A stretch of 64,000 nucleotides of DNA, from NCBI RefSeq assembly GCF_021603585.1, contig NZ_BQHI01000012.1, positions 111,639 through 175,638 of the forward strand, given 5' to 3'. The stretch comes from Pseudomonas sputi. GTDB lineage: Bacteria; Pseudomonadota; Gammaproteobacteria; Pseudomonadales; Pseudomonadaceae. The notes under the pieces are model-generated. The model was not told the origin of the DNA. It saw nothing but the letters and a program-made list of their open reading frames with translations, and ran no database searches. A program made the position numbers and the translations under genes. This document shows, one piece after another, positions 48,375 through 59,963 of this stretch. How positions within the stretch are numbered: position 1 is the stretch's first letter; each line of letters starts with the position of its first letter.

Positions 48375-49354
48375 GGTGCCACCTGCGCCTGACGGGCCAC
48401 GGCGAAGCGTTCCAGCGCCGGCACGCACAGGTTCATCAATAGCACCGCAAACGCCAAGCCATCGGGGTAGCCACCCCAGGTGCGAATCACATACGTCAAC
48501 AACCCCACGCCGACGCCGAACAGCAGACGGGCGAGCGGGCTTTTCGCTCCCGACACCGGTTCAGTGATGATGAAAAACGCCCCCAGCATGGTCGCGCCGC
48601 TCAGCAGGTGAAACAACGGCGAGCCGTGGGAGTCAGAGCCCGAACCGTTCCAGCACAACAGGCTGATCACGAACAGGCTGGCGAGCATGCCGATCGGCGC
48701 ATGCCAGCCAAATACCTTGCGTTGCAACAGGAACAAGCCGCCGGCGAGAAACGCCAGATTCACCCATTCAACGCCGTACCCGCCAAAGCGGCCGAAGGCC
48801 GGATCGCCGGCAAACAGTTCGTCCATGGTCAGGCTTTTATTGATGCGCAGACTGTCCAGAACAGTGGCCTGAACCCAGGCATCCGGCGCGGTGCCCGGCT
48901 TGAACACCTGGCCAAATGCCGCCGCCAGATCCATGCCATGGGCCGGCCAGTGGGTCATCGGTTGCGGGAACATCACCATGACCAGGGCAAAGCCGAGCAT
49001 GGCCGGATTGAACGGGTTCTGGCCCACGCCACCGTACAGATGTTTGCCCAGCAGCAGACCCGAGGCGATCGCCGTGACCGTCAGCCACCACGGGCAATAA
49101 GGCGGCAGGGCGATAGCCAGCAGCGTGGCGCTGACCACCGCGCTGCCATCGGTCAAGGTCGATTGCACCGACTGGCGGCGCAGATATGTCACAGCGGCTT
49201 CGACGCCCAGTGCCGTGACGACGGACAGGATCAGGTTGATCAACACGCCCCAGCCGTAAAACCAGAACAACGCCAGCCATCCCGGCAATGTCGCCAGCAA
49301 CACCAGCTTCATTGCCTGTTGCAGGCGTTCGTCTCTGGTTTCAATGGATGACAT
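48371..49354 (-). CDS. rnfD: Electron transport complex subunit RnfD
   Basis: A 327-residue membrane protein with about nine to ten hydrophobic helices. It keeps the family landmarks [17 protein letters not shown] and the FMN-attachment site [20 protein letters not shown]. RnfD forms the membrane core with RnfA/E and carries covalent FMN. Its start lies inside the end of rnfB (14-base overlap), so no room for rnfC exists between them. The flavin sites are intact even though the RnfA/RnfE cysteines are largely lost. Confidence 0.9.
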   Translation of the reverse strand: MSSIETRDERLQQAMKLVLLATLPGWLALFWFYGWGVLINLILSVVTALGVEAAVTYLRRQSVQSTLTDGSAVVSATLLAIALPPYCPWWLTVTAIASGLLLGKHLYGGVGQNPFNPAMLGFALVMVMFPQPMTHWPAHGMDLAAAFGQVFKPGTAPDAWVQATVLDSLRINKSLTMDELFAGDPAFGRFGGYGVEWVNLAFLAGGLFLLQRKVFGWHAPIGMLASLFVISLLCWNGSGSDSHGSPLFHLLSGATMLGAFFIITEPVSGAKSPLARLLFGVGVGLLTYVIRTWGGYPDGLAFAVLLMNLCVPALERFAVARQAQVAP

Positions 49355-50555
49355 GGGCTTGTACCTGCCGCTCTGCTTCCTGCAGGCGGGCGCGAGCCTT
49401 TTCGAGGATGTCGGCGGGCGTGCCGTCGCGCCGTTGCAGCTTGTTCAGATCGGCGCGAGCGTAGGCCAGTTCGGTTTTCAAGTGGCGAAGCTGGTCGTCG
49501 ATCGGGCGTTTTTCGACGCGCACAAGCTCCGGCGCCGGTTGATCGCTGGCATCTTCGGCGCTGTGCAGCGCCTGTTCGGCATCACGCAGGGCTTGCTCCA
49601 GCGCGGCGATTTCGGCTAGCGGGGCCTCTGCGGTTTGTGCCTTTTTCAGTTCGGCGCGGCGCATCGCCAACTGGATTTTCGCCTTTTTCAGATCGGCGTC
49701 CTTTGCCGGTGCGGCCACGACCGGTGCAGGTGAAGCGCTGCTTTCCAGCTTCGTCAGTGCCTGTTCGGCAGCTTCGAATTGCTGCTGCAGGACGATCAGT
49801 TGCGATTGCTGATCGAAGGTCGGCGGATGACCGAAGGCCTTGAGCGACTTGTTCAATTGCGCCCGGCTCATGGCCACGTCGATCTTGGCTTTTTTGAGTG
49901 CGGCATCGGCAGTTGCGGCTTTTTGTGCGCGGACCCGTTCCAGCGCCGCCTGCACCGGATCAAGCGTGGTGGCGGCGACTTCGACCTGCGCCGCGCGTTG
50001 CGCCCGAGCTTCGCGTTCGGCCTGCTTCTGCTGTTCTTCGCGTTGCAGGCGAGCATTGCGCCGTTCGAAACGTTGCCGTGCGTGATCGCGTTTGGCCGCG
50101 CGGGCCTGCTGTTCTTCAAGGCTGGCCGCCAGACCACCGACCACCGGCAGCGTGCCCGGGGGCAGCGGGTGCATCTCGATGCAATCGACCGGGCAGGGCG
50201 CCACACACAGGTCGCATCCGGTGCATTCGTCGATGAGGACGGTGTGCATCAGCTTCGCCGCGCCGACGATGGCGTCGATCGGGCAGGCCTGAATGCATTT
50301 GGTGCAGCCGATGCATTCGGCCTCGCGGATGTAGGCCACTTGCGGCGGCGCCGCGCCACGGCTGACGTCCAGCTCAAGCACCGGGATTTTCAGCAGCTCC
50401 GCCAGCGCCGCGATGGTTTCGTCGCCACCCGGCGGACACTTGTTGATCAGCTCGCCGTTGGCGATGCCTTCAGCGTAGGGTTTGCATCCGGGATGGCCGC
50501 ACTTGCCGCATTGGGTCTGCGGTAGCAGGGCATCGATGCGTTGAATCAGACTCAT
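49341..50555 (-). CDS. rnfB: RnfB-like ferredoxin subunit with long coiled-coil tail
   Basis: A 404-residue protein. The N-terminal cluster motif is C16, C19, C24 and C40 ([14 protein letters not shown]), followed by two [4Fe-4S] ferredoxin motifs ([12 protein letters not shown] at 81-91, [12 protein letters not shown] at 111-121). Unlike ordinary RnfB, it starts at the Fe-S domain with no N-terminal membrane helix. From about 146 to the end it is a charged coiled coil with repeated units ([34 protein letters not shown]), which resembles the tail of RnfC. Ordinary RnfB is about 190 residues. This suggests fusion of RnfB with the RnfC tail as rnfC was lost. It overlaps rnfA by 4 bases. Confidence 0.85.
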   Translation of the reverse strand: MSLIQRIDALLPQTQCGKCGHPGCKPYAEGIANGELINKCPPGGDETIAALAELLKIPVLELDVSRGAAPPQVAYIREAECIGCTKCIQACPIDAIVGAAKLMHTVLIDECTGCDLCVAPCPVDCIEMHPLPPGTLPVVGGLAASLEEQQARAAKRDHARQRFERRNARLQREEQQKQAEREARAQRAAQVEVAATTLDPVQAALERVRAQKAATADAALKKAKIDVAMSRAQLNKSLKAFGHPPTFDQQSQLIVLQQQFEAAEQALTKLESSASPAPVVAAPAKDADLKKAKIQLAMRRAELKKAQTAEAPLAEIAALEQALRDAEQALHSAEDASDQPAPELVRVEKRPIDDQLRHLKTELAYARADLNKLQRRDGTPADILEKARARLQEAERQVQAHVIH

Positions 50556-51121
50556 GTTTTGATCAATCCACTGAATCCGAGAAAAGCCACGGCCATCAGT
50601 CCGGCGCCGATCAACAGGATCGGCAGGCCACGAAAGGGCAGGGGAATATTGTTGTCGGCCGTGCGCTCGCGCAAATCGTTGAACAGGCTCAACACCAGCC
50701 AGAAACCCAGACCGGCGCCAAGGCTCAGCGCTGTCGCATGCAACAGGCCCTTATCCGCTTGCGCGTTGATCAGCGTCAGCCCCAGCACCCCGGCATTGCC
50801 CAGCAGCAACGGCCACAAACCATCGAATGGCAGCGCGGGTCGCCAATGCGCCAACAGCTTCAGCAACGGCGCGATCAGCAGGACGCTCAGCGGCAGAAAC
50901 ACAAACAGCCGCAGGAATTCCAGTTGCAACGGCACCAGCAGCCAATGCCAGACCGCATAACCCGCTACACCCACAATCAGCATCAGGCACAACGTTGCCA
51001 GCCCCAGCGCATGCACCTGACGGCGCTTGCCGGCCAACAGCGGATCGACGCCCAGCGGCCAGTGCAACACGAAGTTGTTGATCAGCGCAGCACTGAAGAG
51101 CGTAAACACGAATTCGGTCAT
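50552..51121 (-). CDS. rnfA: Divergent RnfA-like membrane subunit
   Basis: A 189-residue protein with six hydrophobic helices, the first gene of the operon. It has the family opening [19 protein letters not shown] and closing [20 protein letters not shown]. The two conserved Cys positions are changed. FLGLCPFMG reads PLGVDPLLA (Cys to Asp), and TNCAVLG reads GNAGVLG (Cys to Ala). These positions hold an Fe-S cluster at the RnfA-RnfE interface in studied complexes. It lies 130 bases downstream of metG, beyond a terminator, and so should have its own promoter. Confidence 0.83.
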   Translation of the reverse strand: MTEFVFTLFSAALINNFVLHWPLGVDPLLAGKRRQVHALGLATLCLMLIVGVAGYAVWHWLLVPLQLEFLRLFVFLPLSVLLIAPLLKLLAHWRPALPFDGLWPLLLGNAGVLGLTLINAQADKGLLHATALSLGAGLGFWLVLSLFNDLRERTADNNIPLPFRGLPILLIGAGLMAVAFLGFSGLIKT

Positions 51122-51202
51122 GGTTCTGCCGGCAGAAACGGGCGTGTGTCCTTAAGGTTAGGCATTATCCGGCAGCCGTGGAGGGCGGGCCGGATATGAA
51201 AA

Positions 51203-51235
51203 ATCCCACAGACGCACGGAGCACGCCTGTGGGAT
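51203..51235 (-). terminator. Terminator of metG
   Basis: Read on the minus strand, ATCCCACAG / CTGTGGGAT closes an extended stem with wobble pairs and is followed by TTTTTC. It starts 17 bases after the metG stop. Confidence 0.8.
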
Positions 51236-51251
51236 CTGTCAGGGCAGAACC

Positions 51252-53303
51252 TTACTTGATGCGCTGACCCGGCTTGGCGCCGCTGTCCGGGCTCAGCAGG
51301 TAGATTTCTTCACCGCCAGGGCCGGCCGCCATCACCATGCCTTCGGAGATGCCGAACTTCATTTTCCGTGGCTTGAGGTTGGCGATCATCATGGTCAGGC
51401 GACCGTCGAGCTTCGACGGATCCGGGTAAGCGCTTTTGATCCCGGAGAACACGTTGCGTTGCTCGTCACCGATGTCGAGGGTCAGACGCAGCAGCTTGTC
51501 CGCGCCTTCCACGTGTTCGGCCTTGACGATCAGCGCGACGCGCAAGTCGACGGCGGCGAACGTGTCGAAGTCGATTTCCGGTGACAGCGGATCCTTGGCC
51601 AGTTCGCCATTGCCGGTAGGTGCGGCGGCACCGGTGTCGGTCTGGCTGGCGGTCAGGTCTTCTTTCGAGGCGTCGGTCATGGCTTGCACTTTTACCGGGT
51701 CGATGCGGGTCATCAACGGTTTGAATTCGTTCAACTGGTGGTTGGCCAGCAGGGTGGTGTGGTCGTTCCAGGTCAGCGGGGCGACGTTGAGGAACGCCTC
51801 GGCATCGGCGGCCAGCACTGGCAGCACCGGTTTGAGGAAGATCACCAGTTGGCGGAACAGATTGATCGCCGTGGCGCAGACCGCCTGGACTTCATCCTGC
51901 TTGCCTTCCTGCTTGTTCAGCGACCACGGCGCCTTGTCGGCGATCCAGGCGTTGGCGCGGTCGGCCAGGGCCATGGTTTCGCGCATGGCACGGGCGAAGT
52001 CGCGGGCTTCATAGGCGTCGGCGATGCTCGGCGCGGCGGCCAGGAACGCTTCGGTCAGTTCTGGCGCGGCGTTGTTGTCCACCAACAGGCCGGCGTTGCC
52101 CTTCTGGATGAAACCGGCGCAACGGCTGGCGATGTTGACGACTTTGCCGACCAGATCGGAGTTGACCTTCTGCACGAAGTCTTCGAGGTTCAGGTCGAGG
52201 TCGTCCACGCCACGGCCCAGTTTGGCCGCGTAGTAATAGCGCAGGTATTCCGGCGACAGGTGATCCAGGTAGGTACGGGCCTTGATGAAAGTGCCGCGGG
52301 ACTTGGACATCTTCTGGCCGTTGACGGTCAGGTAGCCGTGCACGTTGATCCCGGTCGGCTTGCGGAAACCTGCGCCTTCGAGCATCGCCGGCCAGAACAG
52401 GGCGTGGAAGTTGACGATGTCCTTGCCGATGAAGTGGTACAGCTCGGCGGTGGAGTCCTTGCCCCAGAACGCGTCGAAGTCCAGCTCCGGCGTGCGGTTG
52501 CACAGGTTCTTGAAGCTGGCCATGTAGCCGATCGGCGCGTCCAGCCACACGTAGAAGTATTTGCCAGGTTCGCCCGGGATCTCGAAGCCGAAGTACGGCG
52601 CATCGCGGGAGATGTCCCACTGTTGCAGGCCGGCGTCCAGCCATTCGGCGATCTTGTTGGCCACGGCGTCCTGCAGGGTGCCGCTGCGGGTCCAGGCCTG
52701 GAGCATTTCCTGAAAGTCCGGCAGCTTGAAGAAGAAGTGCTGGGAATCCTTGAGCACCGGAGTGGCACCGGAGATCGCCGATTTCGGATCCTTCAGGTCG
52801 GTCGGTGCGTAGGTCGCACCGCATTTTTCGCAGTTGTCGCCGTACTGGTCTTCGGTGCCGCATTTCGGGCAGGTGCCCTTGATGAAGCGGTCGGCCAGGA
52901 ACATTTTCTTTTCCGGGTCGAAATACTGGGTGATCGAACGTTGGGCAATGTGCCCGGCGTCACGCAGCTTCAGGTAGATCTGGCTCGACAGCTCACGGTT
53001 TTCTTCGGCGTGAGTGGAGTGGAAGTTGTCGAAGTCCACTAGGAACTCGGCAAAGTCGGCGCTGTGTTCGGCCTGGACGTTGGCGATCAGTTGTTCCGGA
53101 GTGATGCCTTCCTTTTCCGCGCGCAACATGATTGCCGAACCGTGGGCGTCGTCGGCGCAGACATAAATGCACTGATTGCCGCGATGCTTCTGGAAGCGCA
53201 CCCACATATCGGTCTGGATGTATTCCAGCATATGGCCAAGGTGGATCGAACCGTTGGCGTAGGGCAGGGCGCTGGTGACGAGAATCTTGCGTGGTTCGGA
53301 CAT
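51252..53303 (-). CDS. metG: Methionyl-tRNA synthetase
   Basis: A 683-residue class I synthetase that charges tRNA-Met. The HIGH-type motif is [12 protein letters not shown], the KMSKS loop is [13 protein letters not shown], and the zinc knuckles are [20 protein letters not shown]-terminal tRNA-binding OB-fold of about 100 residues ([20 protein letters not shown]) gives the dimeric long form. It is divergent from apbC, with about 155 bases between. Confidence 0.97.
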   Translation of the reverse strand: MSEPRKILVTSALPYANGSIHLGHMLEYIQTDMWVRFQKHRGNQCIYVCADDAHGSAIMLRAEKEGITPEQLIANVQAEHSADFAEFLVDFDNFHSTHAEENRELSSQIYLKLRDAGHIAQRSITQYFDPEKKMFLADRFIKGTCPKCGTEDQYGDNCEKCGATYAPTDLKDPKSAISGATPVLKDSQHFFFKLPDFQEMLQAWTRSGTLQDAVANKIAEWLDAGLQQWDISRDAPYFGFEIPGEPGKYFYVWLDAPIGYMASFKNLCNRTPELDFDAFWGKDSTAELYHFIGKDIVNFHALFWPAMLEGAGFRKPTGINVHGYLTVNGQKMSKSRGTFIKARTYLDHLSPEYLRYYYAAKLGRGVDDLDLNLEDFVQKVNSDLVGKVVNIASRCAGFIQKGNAGLLVDNNAAPELTEAFLAAAPSIADAYEARDFARAMRETMALADRANAWIADKAPWSLNKQEGKQDEVQAVCATAINLFRQLVIFLKPVLPVLAADAEAFLNVAPLTWNDHTTLLANHQLNEFKPLMTRIDPVKVQAMTDASKEDLTASQTDTGAAAPTGNGELAKDPLSPEIDFDTFAAVDLRVALIVKAEHVEGADKLLRLTLDIGDEQRNVFSGIKSAYPDPSKLDGRLTMMIANLKPRKMKFGISEGMVMAAGPGGEEIYLLSPDSGAKPGQRIK

Positions 53304-53458
53304 GTGGGGCTTCGCTACTTGATGAAACGGAGGTCGGCCACTATAAAGCGCCGGGAAAGATATTTCACCTCTGCAAATCGTTGCCGGACATGCCGTCCGG
53401 GGGACAGAAGGGGTAGGATACCTGCCATCTTTTCCCAGTCTTGTTATCGGAGTTGCCC

Positions 53459-54553
53459 ATGAGTGCCGTCACTCGCGCAGCGGTGGAAGCCGTCCTCAGC
53501 CAATACACCGACCCTTACCTGAATCAGGATCCGGTCAGCGCCGGTTGCGTGCGCAACATCGAAATCGCTGGCGATCGCGTCAGCGTGCAGCTGGAAATCG
53601 GCTATGCCGCCGGTCTGTTCAAGAGCGGCTGGGCGCAGTTGCTGCAACTGGCCATCGAAAACCTCGACGGCGTGGTGACTGCGAAGGTCGAAGTCAACAG
53701 CGTGATCGCTGCGCACAAGGCCCAGGCACAGGTTCCGGGGCTGGCCAACGTCAAGAACGTGGTCGCCGTGGCATCGGGCAAGGGCGGTGTGGGCAAATCC
53801 ACCACCGCCGCCAACCTGGCGCTGGCGCTGGCCCGTGAGGGCGCGAAGGTCGGGATTCTCGACGCCGATATCTACGGCCCGAGCCAGGGCATCATGTTCG
53901 GCATTCCCGAGGGCACCCGTCCGCAGGTCAAGGATCAGAAATGGTTCGTACCCCTGCAGGCCCACGGCGTGGAAGTGATGTCGATGGCCTTCCTGACCGA
54001 CGACAACACGCCGATGGTCTGGCGCGGGCCGATGGTCTCCGGCGCGCTGCTGCAACTGGTCACGCAAACCGCCTGGGGTGATCTGGATTATCTGGTCATC
54101 GATATGCCGCCAGGCACCGGCGACATCCAGCTGACCCTGGCGCAGAAAGTCCCGGTGGCCGGTGCGGTGATCGTCACCACACCGCAGGATCTGGCGCTGC
54201 TGGACGCGCGTAAAGGCGTGGAGATGTTCCGCAAGGTCAACATTCCGGTGCTGGGCGTGGTGGAAAACATGGCCGTGCACATCTGCTCGAACTGTGGTCA
54301 TGCCGAGCATCTGTTCGGCGAGGGCGGTGGCGAGAAGCTGGCGACCCAGTTCGGCGTCGAGCTGCTGGCCTCGTTGCCATTGTCGATGCTGATTCGCGAA
54401 CAGGCCGATGGCGGCAAGCCGACGGTGATTTCCGAGCCGGACAGCCAGATCGCCATGGTCTATCAGGAACTGGCCCGCCACGTCGGCGCGCGGATCGTGT
54501 TGCAGGAAGCGGCCTCGCCGGCGATGCCGAACATCACCATCAGCGACGATTGA
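53459..54553 (+). CDS. apbC: Fe-S cluster carrier ATPase ApbC/Mrp
   Basis: A 364-residue P-loop ATPase that binds and transfers [4Fe-4S] clusters to apo-proteins. The N-terminal MIP18-like domain (about 1-85) is followed by the deviant Walker [19 protein letters not shown]. The C-terminal cluster motif CxxC is [11 protein letters not shown]. The start at 53459 ([11 protein letters not shown]) follows CGGAG, while an in-frame start at 53441 is too close to that site. It is divergent from metG, an arrangement common in gammaproteobacteria. Confidence 0.94.
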   Translation: MSAVTRAAVEAVLSQYTDPYLNQDPVSAGCVRNIEIAGDRVSVQLEIGYAAGLFKSGWAQLLQLAIENLDGVVTAKVEVNSVIAAHKAQAQVPGLANVKNVVAVASGKGGVGKSTTAANLALALAREGAKVGILDADIYGPSQGIMFGIPEGTRPQVKDQKWFVPLQAHGVEVMSMAFLTDDNTPMVWRGPMVSGALLQLVTQTAWGDLDYLVIDMPPGTGDIQLTLAQKVPVAGAVIVTTPQDLALLDARKGVEMFRKVNIPVLGVVENMAVHICSNCGHAEHLFGEGGGEKLATQFGVELLASLPLSMLIREQADGGKPTVISEPDSQIAMVYQELARHVGARIVLQEAASPAMPNITISDD

Positions 54554-54569
54554 TACCTGTCGTTTAAAC

Positions 54570-54605
54570 AAAAACGCCCCGGTGCCAGTGCACCGGGGCG
54601 TTTTT
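54570..54605. terminator. Terminator between apbC and the SDR gene
   Basis: The stem AAAAACGCCCCGGTGC / GCACCGGGGCGTTTTT with loop CAGT serves both convergent genes. Confidence 0.92.
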
Positions 54606-54621
54606 CATTCCGCGACAGAGG

Positions 54622-55380
54622 TCAGATGCGCAGCCCGCCGTCCATCTCCAGAATCCGACCGGTGTAGTAGTCGTTCTCGAAGATGTACGCCGCCGAGTGG
54701 GCAATCTCTTCCGGCTTGCCCATGCGCTTGAGCGGAATGCCGGAGGTCATTTTCTCCAGCGCTTCTGGCTTCATGCCCAGGGTCATCTCGGTTTCGATGA
54801 AGCCCGGCGCAATGCCCGCCACGCGAATGCCGTAGCGCGCCAGTTCCTTGGCCCAGGTCACGGTCGCCGCAGCGACGCCGGCATTGGCGGCGGAGTAGTT
54901 GGTCTGGCCGACGTTGCCCGCGCGGGAGATCGACGAGATGTTGATGATCGCGCCGCTGTTCTTCAGCTCGACCATTTTTGCCGCCACTTCACGGGTGCAG
55001 AGGAACACGCCGGTCAGGTTGACGTCGATCACCGCCTGCCACTGGGCCAGGCTCATCCTGGTCATCTCGCCGTCCTTGACCTTGAGCAGCAGGCCGTCGC
55101 GCAGGATCCCGGCGTTGTTGATCAGGCCATGGATCGCGCCGAAGTCTTCGGCGACCTGGGCGACCATGTGCGTCACCTGCTCTTCGTTGGCAACGTTGCA
55201 CAGATAGCTGCGCGCCTCGACACCCTTGGCCTTGCAGGCCGCGACCGCGTCGTCGAGTTTTTCCTGGTTCAGGTCGACCAGCGCCAGCTTCGCGCCCTTG
55301 CCCGCGAAATACTCGGCCATCGAGCGGCCCAAGCCTTGGCAACCGCCAGTGATAATGATTACTTTGTCGTTGAGTTGCAT
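54622..55380 (-). CDS. Short-chain dehydrogenase with altered catalytic Lys
   Basis: A 252-residue Rossmann-fold oxidoreductase of the FabG-like SDR family. The cofactor motif is TGGCQGLG, the structural motif is NNAG ([10 protein letters not shown]), the Ser is in INISSIS and the Tyr is Tyr162 (TNYSAANAG). The canonical YxxxK reads YSAAN, so the catalytic Lys position is Asn166. The start is placed at 55380 because GGGGA then has proper spacing; an ATG two codons upstream is possible. Both the substrate and the activity are uncertain. It is convergent with apbC. Confidence 0.85.
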   Translation of the reverse strand: MQLNDKVIIITGGCQGLGRSMAEYFAGKGAKLALVDLNQEKLDDAVAACKAKGVEARSYLCNVANEEQVTHMVAQVAEDFGAIHGLINNAGILRDGLLLKVKDGEMTRMSLAQWQAVIDVNLTGVFLCTREVAAKMVELKNSGAIINISSISRAGNVGQTNYSAANAGVAAATVTWAKELARYGIRVAGIAPGFIETEMTLGMKPEALEKMTSGIPLKRMGKPEEIAHSAAYIFENDYYTGRILEMDGGLRI

Positions 55381-55540
55381 TCGCATGTCCCCGAGAGCAG
55401 GTCAGAGTGGTCCTTACAGGTAGCCTCTCGATCTGCACCGGCCAGCAGCCTGTTGCACATGAGAACTGCCCGATGGCGAGTGGGACAAAACCCATGCGCC
55501 TGTCCGTTTTGTCGACGGATTCTATTTAAGGAGTCATAAA

Positions 55541-56272
55541 TTGAGCGTTGAAGCGGCTAAGAATGCCCGAGAATTGCTTCTCAAGGAATACCGTGGCGTG
55601 CTGTCGACCCACTCCAAATCGATGCCCGGTTTTCCATTCGGCTCTGTGGTTCCCTACTGCCTGGACGACCAGGGCCGGCCGCTGATCCTGATCAGCCGCA
55701 TCGCCCAGCACACCCACAACCTGCAGAAAGATCCGAAATGTTCGCTGCTGGTGGGGGAGCGTGAGGCTGACGATGTGCAAGCCGTTGGTCGCCTGACCTA
55801 TCTGGCCGAGGCGGAAAAACTCGAAGACGCTGCGTCCATCGAAGCCGCCGCCGAGCGTTACTACCGCTATTTCCCCGATTCGCAGAATTACCACAAGGCC
55901 CACGATTTCGACTTCTGGGTGCTCAAACCGGTGCGTCATCGCTACATCGGCGGTTTCGGCGCGATCCACTGGGTCGATCACCTGACCCTGGCCAACCCGT
56001 TCGCCGGCAAGGCGGAAATCAGCATGGTCGAGCACATGAACAGCGACCATGCCAAGGCCATCGCTCATTACGTCGACCTCGCAGGACTGCCGAAAACCGT
56101 ACCGGCGCAGCTGGCCGGGATCGATACCGAAGGCATGCACCTGCGCATCGGCCAGGCGCTGTACTGGCTGCCGTTTCAAGCACCTTGTCATACGCCGATA
56201 CAAGTGCGCGAGGCCTTGGTTTCTCTGGCTCGCGCCGAGGTCTGGCCAAAAAATGCGCTGGCCGACGCTTGA
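55541..56272 (+). CDS. HugZ/pyridoxamine-phosphate-oxidase-like protein
   Basis: A 243-residue protein with an N-terminal FMN-binding split barrel (GVLSTHSKSMPGFPFGSVVP, ILISRIAQHTHNL) and a C-terminal DUF2470-like domain (MVEHMNSDHAKAIAHY). This two-domain layout is that of HugZ-type heme-degrading or heme-binding proteins. True PNPOx enzymes lack the second domain. Translation starts with TTG after AAGGAG; no better start exists. The heme role is inferred from the family. Confidence 0.83.
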   Translation: MSVEAAKNARELLLKEYRGVLSTHSKSMPGFPFGSVVPYCLDDQGRPLILISRIAQHTHNLQKDPKCSLLVGEREADDVQAVGRLTYLAEAEKLEDAASIEAAAERYYRYFPDSQNYHKAHDFDFWVLKPVRHRYIGGFGAIHWVDHLTLANPFAGKAEISMVEHMNSDHAKAIAHYVDLAGLPKTVPAQLAGIDTEGMHLRIGQALYWLPFQAPCHTPIQVREALVSLARAEVWPKNALADA

Positions 56273-56337
56273 ATTCACGAAAGGGCGACGTCATCTAAGG
56301 CTTACTGCAAGGCATTTCTTGCGTTGAGGAAACTTTG

Positions 56338-56814
56338 ATGCGCCCTTTTTTGTTGCTCTTTCTGCTGTTCCCGGTGTTGGAGCTGTTCGTATTCGTCAAA
56401 GTGGCAGGGGCTATCGGGTTCTTCCCGGCCCTGCTGCTGATCATTCTCGGCTCGATGTTCGGCGTGTTCGTGCTGCGCGTCGCCGGGCTGGCCACTGCAC
56501 TGCGTGCCCGTGAAAGCCTGAACCGCGGCGAACTGCCAGCGCAAACCATGCTCGAAGGGCTGATGCTGGCTCTGGCCGGTGGTCTGTTGATCCTGCCGGG
56601 TTTCATCAGCGACGTGGTCGGTCTGGTGCTGCTGCTGCCGTTCAGTCGTCGGCTGGTCGCCAACAAGATGCGCCAGCGCGCCGAAGAACAGGCCATGCGC
56701 CAGCGAGCGTTCGCCGATGATCTGCAACCTCGCGGCGGTCCTGCACCGCGCCAGCCTCTGGGCCGCGAAGGCGATGTGATCGAAGGCGAGTTCGAGCATC
56801 GCGACAGCAAGTAA
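56338..56814 (+). CDS. fxsA: FxsA-family membrane protein
   Basis: A 158-residue cytoplasmic-membrane protein. The N-terminal half has hydrophobic helices around FLLLFLLFPVLELFVFVKVA and ALLLIILGSMFGVFVLRVAG, then GGLLILPGFISDVVGLVLLL. The C-terminal tail is charged and unstructured. In E. coli, FxsA overproduction relieves F-plasmid exclusion of phage T7; its normal role is not known. The start at ATG 56338 follows GAGGAAAC. Placement upstream of groES is conserved in pseudomonads. Confidence 0.88.
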   Translation: MRPFLLLFLLFPVLELFVFVKVAGAIGFFPALLLIILGSMFGVFVLRVAGLATALRARESLNRGELPAQTMLEGLMLALAGGLLILPGFISDVVGLVLLLPFSRRLVANKMRQRAEEQAMRQRAFADDLQPRGGPAPRQPLGREGDVIEGEFEHRDSK

Positions 56815-56825
56815 CTTTCGCATCG

Positions 56826-56849
56826 ACACGGCACCTTCGGGTGCCGTGT
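56826..56849 (+). terminator. UUCG-capped hairpin after fxsA
   Basis: The perfect 10-base stem ACACGGCACC / GGTGCCGTGT is capped by a C(UUCG)G tetraloop, a very stable RNA hairpin. It begins 12 bases after the fxsA stop. The following T-run is weak, so termination may be partial. Confidence 0.6.
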
Positions 56850-56901
56850 TCGTTTAGGGGACGAAATCATGCCGCCGCATGAAAAATTTTTGTCCCCAGC
56901 C

Positions 56902-56930
56902 CTTGTAATAAGCTTATGCGCCCTTATGTA
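56902..56930 (+). promoter_or_regulatory. Candidate sigma-32 heat-shock promoter of groES
   Basis: A -35 CTTGTAA and a -10 CCCTTATGTA are separated by 12 bases, close to the sigma-32 pattern CTTGAAA / CCCCATNTA. It lies about 140 bases upstream of groES. No CIRCE/HrcA operator (TTAGCACTC-N9-GAGTGCTAA) was found in this region. Confidence 0.5.
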
Positions 56931-57071
56931 TCGGTCACCGCAAGGTTCCGGCATATGAGTCGGACAGACTTCCGCGGTTCGCTCGGCGAGCCGCAACCGG
57001 CGCAGGCCGGATTCGTTAAACCCGCCGGGACTACACCGGCCGATGAAAACCACAATTAGGAGAGATCGACA

Positions 57072-57365
57072 ATGAAGCTTCGTCCTCTGCATGACCGCGT
57101 CGTTATCCGTCGCAGCGAAGAAGAAAAGAAAACCGCTGGCGGTATCGTCCTGCCAGGTTCGGCTGCTGAAAAAGCCAACCACGGTGTGATTCTCGCTGTA
57201 GGCCCGGGCAAAGTTCTGGACAACGGCGAAGTGCGCCCACTGTCCGTGAAGGAAGGCGACAAGGTTGTGTTCGGTCCTTACTCCGGCAGCAACACTGTGA
57301 AAGTCGACGGCGAAGACCTGCTGGTAATGAGCGAGAACGAAATCCTCGCTGTTATCGAAGGCTGA
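57072..57365 (+). CDS. groES: Co-chaperonin GroES
   Basis: A 97-residue co-chaperonin that caps the GroEL folding chamber as a heptamer. The N-terminal [20 protein letters not shown] and the mobile loop [16 protein letters not shown] are standard, and the length is exact. AGGAGA precedes the ATG. It is cotranscribed with groEL, 49 bases downstream. Confidence 0.97.
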   Translation: MKLRPLHDRVVIRRSEEEKKTAGGIVLPGSAAEKANHGVILAVGPGKVLDNGEVRPLSVKEGDKVVFGPYSGSNTVKVDGEDLLVMSENEILAVIEG

Positions 57366-57402
57366 TTACCCGCTCATTTTCCCGCTACTACAAAGTATTT
57401 AA

Positions 57403-59058
<1,656 letters not shown>

Positions 59059-59080
59059 GCCAGCCTTATCCCCTGTAACG

Positions 59081-59115
59081 AAAAACCCCGTCTGCGAGAG
59101 CAGACGGGGTTTTTT
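59081..59115. terminator. Terminator of groESL
   Basis: The stem AAAAACCCCGTCTGC / GCAGACGGGGTTTTT with loop GAGA is followed by T. It also serves the convergent PAP2 gene. Confidence 0.92.
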
Positions 59116-59134
59116 ATTGCCCGCGTTTCAGGGG

Positions 59135-59878
59135 TCAGGCGTTGGCCGGTTGTACCAGCGTCGTGGCCTGGGTTCTGGCTGCCGGGCGATACAGAACCCA
59201 GTAATACGACCCCAGACAGATCAGCCAGCAGAAGATCGCCGTCCACACGTTGTGGGAGAAGAAGTGCGCGCCCTGCATCATCCGGCTGATCGAAAACACC
59301 GAACCCAGCGCGAAGGCAAAGATGAACGCCTGACGGGCCAGCCGAGGGCGACGGTCACGCAGCACGAAGAACAGCGCAAACAAGGTGAACCCGGTAGCCG
59401 CATGACCACCCGGCCAGCAACGACCGGGTTTGTCGGTCGGCGGGCGATGCTCCAGCAGCTTGCTGTAGGTTTCGTGGCCGCCGAACTGCTCGAGACTCCA
59501 GGGGCATTGCACCGCTGTCACGGCTTTCACCGGCGTGACAAATGAGGTAGCCAGACCCAGCGACAACACCAGGCAGCCCAGCTCGCGTTTGAACGGTTTG
59601 AGCCGCTCGATGAAAAACGCGCCGATGAACCCGAGGATGGAAAACACCGAAAAGGCGATCACCACTTGTTTGGCGCGGTCATGGAGAATGTCTTCGAGAA
59701 AATAACTGTGGCGGCCGATGAAGTCGCCCGCGACCGGGTCGTAAAACAGCCGGGCCAGATCCATGTCCAGGTCGGTCAATTCCAGCAACACCAGAATGAC
59801 TGCCGCAGCGGCGGGAATGCCCAGGCAAAGCCATACATTCAAAGGCCTTGAAGCAGGGCGGGCAGAGATTGAAACCAT
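59135..59878 (-). CDS. PAP2-family membrane phosphatase
   Basis: A 247-residue inner-membrane phosphatase with about six hydrophobic helices. Motif 2 is PGGHAATGF (canonical PSGH) and motif 3 is SRMMQGAHFFSHNVW, where the usual final Asp (SRxxxxxHxxxD) is His. The catalytic His residues are kept. Family members remove phosphate from lipid A, phosphatidic acid or undecaprenyl pyrophosphate on the periplasmic side. The start at 59878 follows AAGGAA. A ColR-box-like sequence lies upstream, and it is divergent from colR, so it may be part of the envelope-stress response. Confidence 0.83.
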   Translation of the reverse strand: MVSISARPASRPLNVWLCLGIPAAAAVILVLLELTDLDMDLARLFYDPVAGDFIGRHSYFLEDILHDRAKQVVIAFSVFSILGFIGAFFIERLKPFKRELGCLVLSLGLATSFVTPVKAVTAVQCPWSLEQFGGHETYSKLLEHRPPTDKPGRCWPGGHAATGFTLFALFFVLRDRRPRLARQAFIFAFALGSVFSISRMMQGAHFFSHNVWTAIFCWLICLGSYYWVLYRPAARTQATTLVQPANA

Positions 59879-59963
59879 GGCAATTCCTTCATCGGTAAGG
59901 TCTTCAAAGAAGCACAACCGCGTGAGTCTGCGCCCGGTTCTGTCGGCGATTTGTCGGCCGCTC

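Noticed and set aside
56815-57071. CIRCE/HrcA operator before groES
   Set aside because: The inverted repeat TTAGCACTC-N9-GAGTGCTAA is absent; a sigma-32-like promoter fits better.
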